Assembly: GCF_003311645.1 (NCBI RefSeq)
Contig: NZ_QEST01000184.1
Coordinates: forward strand, 310,001-374,000
Length of the DNA: 64,000 bases
Source: Streptomyces sp. PT12
GTDB lineage: Bacteria; Actinomycetota; Actinomycetes; Streptomycetales; Streptomycetaceae
Direction: 5' to 3'
The notes under the pieces are model-generated. The model made no database searches and was not told where the DNA came from. It saw only the letters and a program-made list of their open reading frames with translations. Below are positions 1-8,230 of the stretch, in pieces; position 1 is the first letter of the stretch, and each line of letters begins with the position of its first letter. A program made the translations under genes and the position numbers.

Positions 1-738
1 CAGGGCGGCGGCCAAGGCGCGGGCCCGACCATGCCCATGCCCGCCATGGGCGTCCCGACGGGCGCCGGTGCCGCGGGCGGCGTCATGGCCGCGCTCGACA
101 AGTACCGGGGCAGCACCGAACGGCGCCGCTGGACCCTCCAGAACCCCCAGCTCGTCCGCGCCGACCTGGGCATCGACGGCCAGCCGGTGATGGCACGGCA
201 GGGCAGCATGGTGCTGTACCAGGGCGACGTCGACTTCGGCTTCAAGGGCGGCGGCCTCATGCGCCGCGTCACCACGTGGGCCACGGGCGAGGGCCTTCCC
301 TCGATGATGCGCTGCACCGGTGAGGGCCAGGTGTATCTCGCCGAGGAGGCCAGCCGCCTGCACCCCGTCGAGTTGCAGGGTGACGCGATCTGCGTGGCCT
401 CCCAGCACGTGCTCGCGTTCGACGAGTCCCTCGAGTACGAGGTGCGCCGCATCGACGGGCACGGGCTGCCGGGTGGCTCGCTCTTCGCCCTCCAGTTCTC
501 GGGGCACGGCACGCTGGTGGTCAAGACGCAGGGCGAGCCGCTGGTCCTGCCCGTCACCCCGATGACGTTCGCCGACGCCAACTCCGTGATCGCCTGGTCC
601 GCCGCCGCGCAGGTTCTGGTGGCCAACCAGGTGCGGGTGCGCCGCCAGGCGTTCCCCGGGCACAGCGGGGAGACCACACAGCTCCAGTTCAGGGGAGCCC
701 CAGGGAACTTCGCCATTGTCCAGCCCTACGAGATCTGA
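1..738 (+). CDS. AIM24-family protein, 5' end outside window
   Basis: The reading frame is open from the first base, so the gene probably begins upstream. A Met codon at 31 is only the first ATG inside the window. The visible part opens with a Gly/Ala/Met/Pro-rich linker and continues into an AIM24 beta-sandwich fold (MARQGSMVLYQGDVDF near residue 55, then repeated Gly-rich strands, ending FAIVQPYEI). The linker suggests that the AIM24 domain is the C-terminal half of a larger protein. Streptomyces proteins that fuse an N-terminal TerD domain to AIM24 are what I would expect, but the TerD part is not visible. It is followed 9 bp later by a second AIM24 gene and then a third, all on one strand. 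The bacterial function of AIM24 is not established; the yeast relative is a mitochondrial protein. Confidence 0.85.
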   Translation, partial: QGGGQGAGPTMPMPAMGVPTGAGAAGGVMAALDKYRGSTERRRWTLQNPQLVRADLGIDGQPVMARQGSMVLYQGDVDFGFKGGGLMRRVTTWATGEGLPSMMRCTGEGQVYLAEEASRLHPVELQGDAICVASQHVLAFDESLEYEVRRIDGHGLPGGSLFALQFSGHGTLVVKTQGEPLVLPVTPMTFADANSVIAWSAAAQVLVANQVRVRRQAFPGHSGETTQLQFRGAPGNFAIVQPYEI

Positions 739-747
739 CGGGAGCCC

Positions 748-1440
748 GTGATGGATCAGCGGATGATTGCGGGCTTCGCGCCCACCGCCACCCCGACCGC
801 CCGCATGGAGAACCATGGCTCCACGATGGCCAGGATCGCCATGCAGTCGGGGAACGACCTGTTCGCCAGGACCGGCTCGATGGTGGCGTACGAGGGGTTC
901 ATCCAGTACGAGTCGAACCCCACGGCCCTGCGCCAGGCGTTCGCCGGGCGGCTCACGGGCGAGAGCGTGCCCCTGATGAAGTGCACGGGCGACGGGCTGC
1001 TCTACCTCGCGGACTACGGCGCCGAGGTCGTGTGCGTCCCCCTCCAGAACGAGAGCCTGTCGGTCAACGCCACCAACGTCCTCGCGTTCGACGCCCACCT
1101 GGAGTGGGGCGTGCAGCGGGTGAAGGGCATCGCCAAGTTCGCGGGGCAGGGCCTGTTCAACCTGGGCATCTCCGGCACCGGTTGGGTCGCGATCACCAGC
1201 CGCGGCATCCCCGTGGTGGTGGACTGCGGCCTGTCGGGCGAGACGTGTGTGGACCCCGACGCCCTCGTCGCCTGGTCAAGTGGCCTGGAGATGAAGGGGA
1301 AGCGCAGCTTCAAGGCGTCCTCGCTCCTCGGCAGGGGCAGCGGCGAGGCGTTCCAGCTGGCCTTCTCGGGCCAGGGCTTCGTCGTCGTCCAGCCCAGCGA
1401 GGACAGCACCGACCGGCTCAACGCACAGCAGCACAACTGA
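748..1440 (+). CDS. AIM24-family protein, second of three
   Basis: A protein of about 230 residues with the same Gly-rich beta-sandwich pattern as its neighbours (FARTGSMVAYEGFIQYES, VPLMKCTGDGLLYLA, FVVVQPSED near the C-terminus). The start is either GTG at 748 or the adjacent in-frame ATG at 751. A GGGAGCC stretch just upstream could serve as ribosome binding site. The gene starts 9 bp after the first AIM24 gene and ends 15 bp before the third, so the three are probably co-transcribed. No signal peptide or membrane segment is visible. Paralogous triplication suggests a hetero-oligomer, but that is inference. Confidence 0.88.
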   Translation: MMDQRMIAGFAPTATPTARMENHGSTMARIAMQSGNDLFARTGSMVAYEGFIQYESNPTALRQAFAGRLTGESVPLMKCTGDGLLYLADYGAEVVCVPLQNESLSVNATNVLAFDAHLEWGVQRVKGIAKFAGQGLFNLGISGTGWVAITSRGIPVVVDCGLSGETCVDPDALVAWSSGLEMKGKRSFKASSLLGRGSGEAFQLAFSGQGFVVVQPSEDSTDRLNAQQHN

Positions 1441-1455
1441 CGGGGGAGTCTCGCG

Positions 1456-2205
1456 ATGCAGAGCCCGATCTTCAACCACACCGTGACCCAGTCCCAGGAG
1501 CGGTTCGCCCTCCAGGGCTCCCAGATGCTCAAGGTCACCCTCGGCCACGGCGAGGGTGTGGTGGCCCGCGCGGGCAGCATGGTCGCGTTCGAGGGCATGG
1601 TCGAGTTCGACGGGGAGTACCAGTCGCCTGGGCAGCAGCACATGCAGCAGTTCGCCGGTGAGGTGCTGCCCCTGATGCGCTGCTCGGGCCAGGGCCAGGT
1701 GTACTTCGCGAACCTGGCGCAGCACGTCCACGTCCTCGACGTCGACCACGAGGGCCTGACCGTCGACAGCTCGTATGTCCTGGCCCTGGACGCCCATCTG
1801 CACTGGGACGTCGTCTCGGTGGAGAGCCAGTACGGCATCCCGGGCGTCGGCGCGTACAACCTCATGATCTCGGGCCAGGGCAAGGTCGCCATCACCACCT
1901 CGGGCCAGCCCCTGGCCATGCGCGTCACCCCGGACCGCTATTGCAGCGCCGACGCGGACGCCGTGGTGGCGTGGTCGTCGTCGCTGCGGGTGCAGATGCA
2001 GGCCCAGACCAGCAGCAGGCCGATCTGGCGCCGCAGGGGGAACACAGGGGAGGGCTGGGAGCTGAGCTTCATGGGCGAGGGACATGTGGTCGTCCAGCCG
2101 AGCGAGCTGCTGCCGCCGCAGCACACGTCGCACGGCGAGCAGCTGCCGTTCGGCCAGGGCCAGGGCCCGGGCCTCGGCCAGGGAGGCGCCTGGGGCCCCC
2201 GCTGA
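1456..2205 (+). CDS. AIM24-family protein, third of three
   Basis: A 249-residue AIM24-family protein (VVARAGSMVAFEGMVEFDG near residue 35, LPLMRCSGQGQVYFANL, GHVVVQPSELLPPQ). It differs from its two upstream paralogues by a C-terminal Gln/Gly/Pro-rich low-complexity tail. The ATG at 1456 follows GGGGGAG with suitable spacing. It is the last gene of the apparent AIM24 operon and is convergent with the NUDIX gene. The role is unknown; tellurium-resistance-type (TerD) proteins are frequent partners in Streptomyces, which is family knowledge rather than something seen here. Confidence 0.88.
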   Translation: MQSPIFNHTVTQSQERFALQGSQMLKVTLGHGEGVVARAGSMVAFEGMVEFDGEYQSPGQQHMQQFAGEVLPLMRCSGQGQVYFANLAQHVHVLDVDHEGLTVDSSYVLALDAHLHWDVVSVESQYGIPGVGAYNLMISGQGKVAITTSGQPLAMRVTPDRYCSADADAVVAWSSSLRVQMQAQTSSRPIWRRRGNTGEGWELSFMGEGHVVVQPSELLPPQHTSHGEQLPFGQGQGPGLGQGGAWGPR

Positions 2206-2227
2206 AACGTTGACCGTCAGCCTGAAA

Positions 2228-2272
2228 CGTTGCCCGTCAGCCGTCAGCCGTCAGCCGTCAGCCGTCGACCGC
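2228..2272. repeat. Short tandem heptamer CAGCCGT
   Basis: About four consecutive copies of CAGCCGT lie between the convergent AIM24 and NUDIX genes and run into the last codons of the NUDIX gene. Just upstream, a CCTGAAACGTTG-like block occurs twice. This looks like slippage-prone sequence in a convergent intergenic region, with no visible function. Confidence 0.6.
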
Positions 2273-2794
2273 GAGCCGCGCGGCGCCGCGCTCAAGCAGG
2301 CGCGCCACCGACGCGTCGGCGACGTCGGCGACCTCGTCGTAGGCGAACCAGCGCAGGTCCAGCGACTCCTCGCTCCGCCGCTCCGTGGCCCCGGCCGGTG
2401 CCACGGCCACGTACTGCACATCCAGGTGCACCGCGCACGGCGTGCGGTGGCGGTCGAGCGCCACGGGCGCTGGCAGCAGCCGCAGCCCCTCGATGCCCGA
2501 CTCCTCCGTCGCCTCGCGCAGCGCCGCGCCCGCCAGCGTGGCATCGCCTGGCTCGCAGTGCCCGCCGGTCTGGAGCCACATGCCCAGCTTCCGGTGCAGC
2601 GTGAGCAACGCCCGCCCGCCCACGGGGTCCACGACCAGCGCGCTCGCCGTCACATGGCCAGCGGCGCACGCCTTCCACACGCCGTCGGCGTGCGCCGCCA
2701 GGTGCGCGGCGTACTCCTTGCGCAGCCCTTCCTGCGCCGCGTCGGGCGGCGACCAGGCGTCGAGCACCCTGGCCGCGTCCTCGTGCAGGCTCAC
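2258..2794 (-). CDS. NUDIX hydrolase
   Basis: A 178-residue protein with a clear Nudix box, GHCEPGDATLAGAALREATE then ESGI, which provides the REXXEE metal-binding helix. Nudix enzymes hydrolyse nucleoside diphosphates linked to another moiety; the substrate cannot be inferred here. The start is a GTG at 2794 whose GTGA overlaps the stop of the upstream zincin-like gene, so translation of the two is probably coupled. The C-terminus runs into the CAGCCGT tandem repeat. A second, unrelated Nudix gene lies at 48482-48970. Confidence 0.9.
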   Translation of the reverse strand: MSLHEDAARVLDAWSPPDAAQEGLRKEYAAHLAAHADGVWKACAAGHVTASALVVDPVGGRALLTLHRKLGMWLQTGGHCEPGDATLAGAALREATEESGIEGLRLLPAPVALDRHRTPCAVHLDVQYVAVAPAGATERRSEESLDLRWFAYDEVADVADASVARLLERGAARLAVDG

Positions 2795-4314
2795 GCCCGG
2801 CCCTCTCCCGCGCCGCCGCCCTTGCCTTCGCCGCCCTTGCCTTCGTCGCCCTTGCCTTCGCCGTCCTTGCCTTCGTCGCCGCCCTTGCCGCCCCCGCCGT
2901 CGCCCGGCTTGTCGAGCCGCGGCCCCGACGGGCCGCCGCCCTCGCCGCCCCCGGCGGCGTCGCCGAGCATCGCGTCGAGCTCCGAGAAGTCAAGCTGCTC
3001 GCGATGCACAAAGCCGTCGGGGTCGTCCAGGTCCTCCGCGGTCGGCAGCATGTCGGGGTGCGACCACAGCGCGTCACGCGCCTGCCCGCCCTTGGCGTGC
3101 GTCAGCGAAGCCCACAGGCGCGCCGCGTCCCGCAGCCGCCTGGGCCGCAGCTCAAGGCCGATCAGCGTCGCGAACGTCTGCTCAGCGGGCCCGCCCGACG
3201 CCCGGCGCCGCCGCAGCGTCTCGCGCAGCGCGCCAGCCGACGGCAGGTGCGGCGCCGCCGCCGCGTGCACCACCGCGTCCACCCAGCCCTCGACCAGCGC
3301 GAGCGCCGTCTCGAGCCGGGCGAGCGCCGCCTTCTGCTGCGGCGTGTCCTCCGGCTGGAACAGCCCCTGCTGAAGCTTCTCCTGAAGCTCCTCGGGCCGC
3401 GTCGGGTCCAGCTGCCCGACCAGGTCCTCCAGCTTGGCCGTGTCCACCTGGATGCCCCGCGCATACCCGTCGACCGCGCCGAACAGGTGCGAGCGCAGCC
3501 ACGGCACATGGCTGAACAGCCGCTGGTGCGCCGCCTCACGCAGCGCGAGGTAGAGCCGCACCTCGTCCGCGGGGATGCCGAGGCCCTCGCCGAACGCCAG
3601 GACGTTCTGCGGGAGGAGCGCGGCCTTGCCCGCGGGGCCGAGCGGCAGCCCGATGTCGGTCGAGCCCACCACCTCACCGGCGAGCACGCCCACGGCCTGC
3701 CCGATCTGCGTGCCGAACATGGCGCCGCCCATCGAGCGCATCATCCCCAGCAGCGGGCCCGCCATGGCCTGCATCTCCTCGGGCAGGACGTTCCCCATGG
3801 CCGCGCCGACCCGTTCCGCCACGGGGTCGACCAGCTCGCGCCACACCGGCAGCGTCGCCTCGACCCACTCCGCCCTGCTCCACGCCGCGGTCGTGGCCGC
3901 GCCTGACGGCAGGGCCGTGACGTCGTCGAGCCACAGGTCCGCAAGGCGCAGGGCCTCCTCGACCTGGCCCCTGTCGTGCGCGCCGACGCTGCGGTCCTTC
4001 GACTCGTCGGGGCCGCCCTGCGCCACGGTCTGCCGGGCGACGCTCTTGGCCAGGTCCCAGTTCACCGGGCCGCCCTCGTACGACAGCATCTGCCCGAGCT
4101 GCTGGAACGCCGCCCCCAGGTCCTGGGGGTTCATCCCGCCGCCCGGGCCGCCGCCCGGGCCGCCGCCCGGGCCGCCGCCCGCGCCGAAGCCGAACATGGC
4201 AGCCAGCGGATTGTCGGCCGGTCCCTGCCCGCCGTCGCCCCTCTTCTTCTTATTGCCGGATTCGCCGTCGTCCGGCTCCTCCGGGAGACCGAATCCGAAT
4301 GGAATGTCACTCAC
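2791..4314 (-). CDS. Zincin-like metalloprotease-family protein (DUF2342-type)
   Basis: Belongs to the actinobacterial zincin-like family (DUF2342, related to F420-biosynthesis-associated proteins). The core runs from EWVEATLPVWRELVDP to about residue 430. The position of the HExxH zinc motif reads REAAH, so the first zinc-binding histidine is replaced by arginine while the Glu and second His remain. A downstream ALVEGWVD helix may supply a further ligand. The N-terminus has a Gly-Pro repeat region and the C-terminus a long Lys/Gly/Glu-rich tail, both encoded by short DNA repeats. I place the start at GTG 4314, giving MSDIPFGFGLPEE, because GAGGA lies about 7 bases upstream. The frame stays open to an ATG at 4350. 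It is translationally coupled to the NUDIX gene and divergent from the epimerase gene. Confidence 0.85.
   Translation of the reverse strand: MSDIPFGFGLPEEPDDGESGNKKKRGDGGQGPADNPLAAMFGFGAGGGPGGGPGGGPGGGMNPQDLGAAFQQLGQMLSYEGGPVNWDLAKSVARQTVAQGGPDESKDRSVGAHDRGQVEEALRLADLWLDDVTALPSGAATTAAWSRAEWVEATLPVWRELVDPVAERVGAAMGNVLPEEMQAMAGPLLGMMRSMGGAMFGTQIGQAVGVLAGEVVGSTDIGLPLGPAGKAALLPQNVLAFGEGLGIPADEVRLYLALREAAHQRLFSHVPWLRSHLFGAVDGYARGIQVDTAKLEDLVGQLDPTRPEELQEKLQQGLFQPEDTPQQKAALARLETALALVEGWVDAVVHAAAAPHLPSAGALRETLRRRRASGGPAEQTFATLIGLELRPRRLRDAARLWASLTHAKGGQARDALWSHPDMLPTAEDLDDPDGFVHREQLDFSELDAMLGDAAGGGEGGGPSGPRLDKPGDGGGGKGGDEGKDGEGKGDEGKGGEGKGGGAGEGRA
4130..4196. repeat. 12-bp tandem repeat encoding Gly-Gly-Gly-Pro
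   Basis: Consecutive CCGCCGCCCGGG units inside the zincin-like gene encode GGGP repeats in the N-terminal linker. A second repetitive block at about 2812-2895, period 15-18 bp, encodes the GEGKGDEGK-type tail of the same protein. Both are likely flexible linkers and are slippage-prone in DNA. Confidence 0.7.
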
Positions 4315-4448
4315 GGGAATCCTCGGGTCTGTGTCGTCGGACGGAACCAACGTGCCTGTGATTCGCTGGTCTGTGCCTCCAGCCTAGACACCACTCAGGC
4401 AGGATGGGCGTGCGCACGTCGTACCGAAACAACCGCTGGAGAGGTCCT

Positions 4449-5609
4449 GTGAGTTCCCCGGAGCCAGCCGTTCGCGCAGCGCGAAACGGCCCCGCCACCC
4501 CGCTGACCGTCGCGGTCACCGGCGCGGCGACAGGGGTCGGCGCACTGCTCACCGAGCGGCTGCTTGCCGCCGCCGACGTCAAGCGGGTGCTCGCCCTCGA
4601 CGAGCGCGTCGGCGACGCCAAGGGCGCCGAGTGGCACACGCTCGACATCCGCGACCCCGCCATCGCCGACCTGCTGCGCACGTCGGGCGCCTCCCGCGAC
4701 GCCTCGGCCCACTCCGAGCGCGACCGCGACCACGAGGGGCCCGTCGACGTGGTCGTCCACCTCGCCCTCGACCTCGACCTGGAGGCCGACCCGGCCGCCC
4801 GCACGGCGTTCAACGTCAGGGGCGCGCAGACCGTGCTGACCGCCGCCGCGGCCGCCGGAGTGCGCCGGGTCGTGCTCTGCACGTCCGCGATGGTCTACGG
4901 CGCCCTGCCCGACAACGACGTCCCCCTCGCCGAGGACGCCGAGCTGCGCGCCACCGCCGACGCCACGTGCGTGGGCGACCTTCTGGAGATCGAACGGCTC
5001 GCGCGGCGCGCCCCGCGCGCCCACCCAGGGCTCAACGTCACCGTGCTGCGCCCCGCCATCCTCGTCGGCGGCACGGACACGGCCCTCACGCGCTACTTCG
5101 AGTCGCCCCGGCTGCTCGTGGTCGCTGGCTCCAGGCCGCGCTGGCAGTTCTGCCACGTCGACGACCTGGTCAGCGCCCTGGAGTTCGCCGCGCGCGAGCG
5201 CGTCGACGGCGAGCTCGCGGTCGGCTGCGACGGCTGGCTCGAACAGGAGGAGGTCGAGGAGCTCACCGGCATCCGCCGCATGGAGCTGCCGCCCTCGGTC
5301 GCCCTCGGCGCCGCCGCCCGCCTGCACCGCCTCGGCCTGACCCCGTCCCCCGCCGGTGACCTCGCGTACACGATGTACCCCTGGGTCGTCAGCGGCAGCA
5401 AGCTCTACGAGGCGGGCTGGCGGCCTTCCTGGAGCAACGAGGAGGTGCTGGCCGAGCTGCTGACCGAGGTCGCGGGGCGGCACACCGTCGCGGGGCGCAG
5501 GCTGGGCCGCAAGGACGCCGCGACCACGCTGGGGGCCGCGGGCGCCACGGTCGCGCTGGTCGGCACGGCCGCACTGGTACGCCGGGCGCGCAGGGCCAGG
5601 CGCCGGTGA
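4449..5609 (+). CDS. NAD-dependent epimerase/dehydratase (extended SDR)
   Basis: A 386-residue extended short-chain dehydrogenase. The N-terminal Rossmann motif is TGAATGVG. A cluster VVHLALDLDLEADP, then RRVVLCTSAMVYG with the SDR Ser region, follows. The YxxxK signature is not obvious, so catalytic competence is uncertain. The C-terminus ends with one hydrophobic helix (TVALVGTAALV) followed by a very basic tail, suggesting membrane anchoring. GTG 4449 is chosen as start because GAGAGG sits about 6 bases upstream; the frame is open to an ATG at 4404. It is divergent from the zincin gene and 15 bp upstream of moaE. The substrate is unknown. Confidence 0.85.
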   Translation: MSSPEPAVRAARNGPATPLTVAVTGAATGVGALLTERLLAAADVKRVLALDERVGDAKGAEWHTLDIRDPAIADLLRTSGASRDASAHSERDRDHEGPVDVVVHLALDLDLEADPAARTAFNVRGAQTVLTAAAAAGVRRVVLCTSAMVYGALPDNDVPLAEDAELRATADATCVGDLLEIERLARRAPRAHPGLNVTVLRPAILVGGTDTALTRYFESPRLLVVAGSRPRWQFCHVDDLVSALEFAARERVDGELAVGCDGWLEQEEVEELTGIRRMELPPSVALGAAARLHRLGLTPSPAGDLAYTMYPWVVSGSKLYEAGWRPSWSNEEVLAELLTEVAGRHTVAGRRLGRKDAATTLGAAGATVALVGTAALVRRARRARRR

Positions 5610-5624
5610 CGGAGGATGGGGCCC

Positions 5625-6068
5625 ATGAACGAACGTGACCCCATCCGGCTCATCGCCATCAGGGAGACGCCGCTGTCCGTCGACGAGGTCTTCGCCGCGA
5701 TCGGAGACGACGCGGCGGGCGGCACCGCCCTGTTCGCCGGGACAGTCCGCGACCACGACGGGCACGCCGAGGGGGCGGCCGTCACCTCACTGGCCTACTC
5801 CGCCCATCCCACCGCCGAGGCCCAGCTGCGCCGCGTCGCCGAGCGGGTCGCCGCCGACTTCCCCGTCCGCGCGCTGGCCGCGGTGCACCGCGTCGGCGAC
5901 CTCGCCATCGGCGACCTGGCCGTGGTGGTCGCGGTCGCGTGCGCCCACCGAGGCGAGGCGTTCGCCGCCTCCCGCCGCCTGATCGACGACCTGAAGCACG
6001 AGGTCCCCATCTGGAAACACCAAACGTTCACGGACGGCACCAACGAGTGGGTGGGAGCGGGTACCTAG
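5625..6068 (+). CDS. moaE: Molybdopterin synthase catalytic subunit MoaE
   Basis: A 147-residue MoaE. The large subunit of molybdopterin synthase transfers sulfur from MoaD thiocarboxylate to precursor Z (cPMP), making molybdopterin in the cytosol. Diagnostic segments are TALFAGTVRDHDG, VHRVGDLAIGDLAVVVAVA and the catalytic-lysine region DLKHEVPIWKHQ near the C-terminus, with normal length for the family. ATG 5625 is preferred over ATG 5616 because GGAGG at 5611-5615 is well spaced only for the former. No moaD or other moa gene is adjacent in the window. Confidence 0.93.
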   Translation: MNERDPIRLIAIRETPLSVDEVFAAIGDDAAGGTALFAGTVRDHDGHAEGAAVTSLAYSAHPTAEAQLRRVAERVAADFPVRALAAVHRVGDLAIGDLAVVVAVACAHRGEAFAASRRLIDDLKHEVPIWKHQTFTDGTNEWVGAGT

Positions 6069-6189
6069 CCCGGCCACCGCAGTCGGGGCGCTGTCTCAAT
6101 CGTTATCCGGTGGCGGGCACCACCCCGGTTGCGTAACCCGTTCCCAGGTCAGAGCGTTGGTGTTACGTCGCCGAGGTGGGAGGTAGGTC

Positions 6190-6363
6190 ATGGCGGTCCT
6201 CGTATGGCTGCTGATCCCCGTCGCCGGGGCAGTGGTGGCCGGGCTGTGGAGCACGTGGGCCACGCGGCGCCGCAGTGGGGTGGGCGGGGTCAAGGACGCC
6301 GCGGGGGTGCGGGGGTACGAGGCGTTCAGGGCCGCGATGGAGCGGGCCCCGGCCGACGGCTGA
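6190..6363 (+). CDS. Small single-pass membrane protein, 57 residues
   Basis: A short gene between moaE and the PDZ protease gene, encoding MAVLVWLLIPVAGAVVAGLW followed by a basic segment and an amphipathic C-terminus. One N-terminal transmembrane helix with positive-inside residues after it is visible. GGGAGG lies about 5 bases before the ATG, and the stop is 25 bp before the protease start. I believe a small protein at this position is conserved next to the PDZ protease in streptomycetes, but I know no function for it. Confidence 0.75.
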   Translation: MAVLVWLLIPVAGAVVAGLWSTWATRRRSGVGGVKDAAGVRGYEAFRAAMERAPADG

Positions 6364-6376
6364 CAGTCCCGTCACG

Positions 6377-6382
6377 TACTGT
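6377..6382 (+). promoter_or_regulatory. Candidate -10 box (TACTGT) for leaderless PDZ protease mRNA
   Basis: TACTGT ends 6 bases before the ATG at 6389, so transcription would start at or next to the start codon. No Shine-Dalgarno sequence is visible for this gene, consistent with a leaderless message. Confidence 0.45.
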
Positions 6383-6388
6383 CAAGGC

Positions 6389-7480
6389 ATGCCACGCCGC
6401 ACCGCGACGCTGCTGACGTCGACCCTGCTGCTCATAGGTCTGCTCTGCGCCGCCGTGCTGGTCAGGGTGCCCTACGCGGAGATGTCCCCGGGCCCCACGG
6501 TGAACACCCTGGGCGAGCACGACGGCGAGCCCGTGCTGAACATCAGCGGCGAGGAGACGTTCGAGTCCTCCGGCCACCTGAACATGACGACGGTCCGCGT
6601 CACCGGTGTCAACTACCGGATGAACCTCCTGGAGGCGGTCAGCGGCTGGCTCTCCGACGACAGCGCCGTGGTGCCGTATGAGTCGATCTACCCCGAGGAC
6701 CTGTCCGCCGACCAGGTCCAGGAGCAGAACGCCGAGGAGTTCACCGCCTCCCAGGAGAGCGCCAAGGTCGCGGCCCTCGAGGAGCTGGGCTACGACGTGG
6801 GGTCCCAGACGATCGTGGCCGCGGTCGCCGAGGACAGCCCGGCCCAGGGGGAGCTGCACGCGGGGGACGCGATCGTGGCGGTGGACGGCGAGGAGATCGG
6901 CGAGCCGGGCGAGGTGGCCGACCTGGTCACCCGGCGCGAGGCGGGCGATGACGTGGTCTTCACCGTGGTGCCCGCCGAGCGGGCGCAGGCCGCCATCGAA
7001 GCGGGGGACGAGCTGCCCGCGGAGACCGAGGAGGTCACGGTGTCCACCGTGGCCGCGCCCGACGACCAGCGGGCCATCGTCGGGATCACGGCGGGCGTCA
7101 GCCACAGCTTCCCGTTCGAGATAGAGATCGAGCTGGCCGACGTCGGCGGGCCGAGCGCGGGGCTGATGTTCGCGCTCGGCCTCATCGACCGGCTCACCGA
7201 GGACGACCTGACCGGCGGGGCGTTCGTCGCGGGCACCGGCACGATCGACACCGAGGGGACCGTGGGCCCGATCGGCGGCGTCTCGCAGAAGACCATCGCC
7301 GCGCGGGACGCGGGCGCCGAGTTCTTCCTGACCCCCGAGGAGAACTGCTCGGTGGCCGCCGAGGACGTGCCGGGCGGGCTCACCCTGGTCAGGGTCGGCA
7401 CGCTCGACGACGCCCTGGACGCGCTGGCCGACATCAGGGCGGGCGACACCGACGACCTCCCCGCCTGCGAGGCCCCCTGA
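6389..7480 (+). CDS. PDZ domain / Lon-type (S16) serine protease, YlbL family
   Basis: A 364-residue membrane-anchored protease. Residues 8-26 form a signal-anchor helix, a PDZ domain lies at about residues 135-215 (GDAIVAVDGEEIGEP), and a C-terminal Lon-like domain follows. The catalytic dyad is visible: Ser256 in GGPSAGLMFALGL and Lys301 in GVSQKTIAA, the usual 40-odd residue spacing. The active site should face outside the membrane. YlbL-type proteases are conserved in Gram-positive bacteria; the Streptomyces substrate is not known to me. ATG 6389 is chosen because it begins the signal anchor and sits just after a -10-like box. Confidence 0.92.
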   Translation: MPRRTATLLTSTLLLIGLLCAAVLVRVPYAEMSPGPTVNTLGEHDGEPVLNISGEETFESSGHLNMTTVRVTGVNYRMNLLEAVSGWLSDDSAVVPYESIYPEDLSADQVQEQNAEEFTASQESAKVAALEELGYDVGSQTIVAAVAEDSPAQGELHAGDAIVAVDGEEIGEPGEVADLVTRREAGDDVVFTVVPAERAQAAIEAGDELPAETEEVTVSTVAAPDDQRAIVGITAGVSHSFPFEIEIELADVGGPSAGLMFALGLIDRLTEDDLTGGAFVAGTGTIDTEGTVGPIGGVSQKTIAARDAGAEFFLTPEENCSVAAEDVPGGLTLVRVGTLDDALDALADIRAGDTDDLPACEAP

Positions 7481-7535
7481 GGGCCGCCCCCGGCGGGCCC
7501 TGGCACCGCGGGGCACGCGGGGTGCGCCTGGGGCC

Positions 7536-8093
7536 TCACTCCGCGAACGTCGCCGCCAGCGCGTCGGCGAGCCCAGGCACCAGGTCGGGCCCGGTCAGCA
7601 CCTCCGTCTCCGCGTCCTTCTCGCGCAGCCTGATCGCCGACTCGCGCGCCCCGTCCCTCAGCACCGCCACCGTCATGCGCACCTCCTGGCGCTCGGGGTG
7701 CTCGGCCACCCAGCGCGTCAGCTCGGCGCCGGGCAGCCCATCGGGCACCGAGTCCTCGGCCGAAGGCGGCAGCATCAGCCGCTCGATCGTGAGCGCGCAG
7801 CCCGCGACCGCCTCGGGCCAGGCGATCGTCGCCAGGAACTCGTCGAGGGCCTGCCCCGCGGGCAGTTCGTCCTGTTCCACCGGGGTCAGCCCGCTGCCCG
7901 CGTCGATGTCGAGCCGCTCGGCGAGCTCGGGCTCTTCGGCGCGCAGCCGCTCGGTGTCGACCAGCGCGAACAGCTGGGCGGGCCGGTCCCAGCCGAGCCC
8001 CGCCACATAGGCGTCGATCTCCAGGACGGCCGAGGTGAGTGGCGTCACAGAGGGGCGGGTGGAGGAGGGGCCGGGGGGCGGAGTGTTGTCCAT
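7536..8093 (-). CDS. PPA1309-family protein
   Basis: A 185-residue acidic soluble protein with the pattern of the actinobacterial PPA1309 family (VLEIDAYVAGLGWDRPAQLF near residue 23, then IAWPEAVAGCALTIERLMLP). The family is restricted to actinobacteria and has no assigned function. No signal peptide or membrane segment is visible. The gene is divergent from the UPF0182 gene and convergent with the PDZ protease gene. PPA1309 and UPF0182 genes are common neighbours in actinomycetes. Confidence 0.88.
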   Translation of the reverse strand: MDNTPPPGPSSTRPSVTPLTSAVLEIDAYVAGLGWDRPAQLFALVDTERLRAEEPELAERLDIDAGSGLTPVEQDELPAGQALDEFLATIAWPEAVAGCALTIERLMLPPSAEDSVPDGLPGAELTRWVAEHPERQEVRMTVAVLRDGARESAIRLREKDAETEVLTGPDLVPGLADALAATFAE

Positions 8094-8230
8094 GGGCCTA
8101 TCGTGCCGTCTTCCACCCCGGAAACGGGAACCGAGTAAAGCTTGAGTAAGTTAGTCCTGTGGGGCCTCTGTCATGGAGGGCCTGGCTCCGAACCCTGCGA
8201 ATCGTCGAGGTGCGCGCGTTGGCTTTCCAA

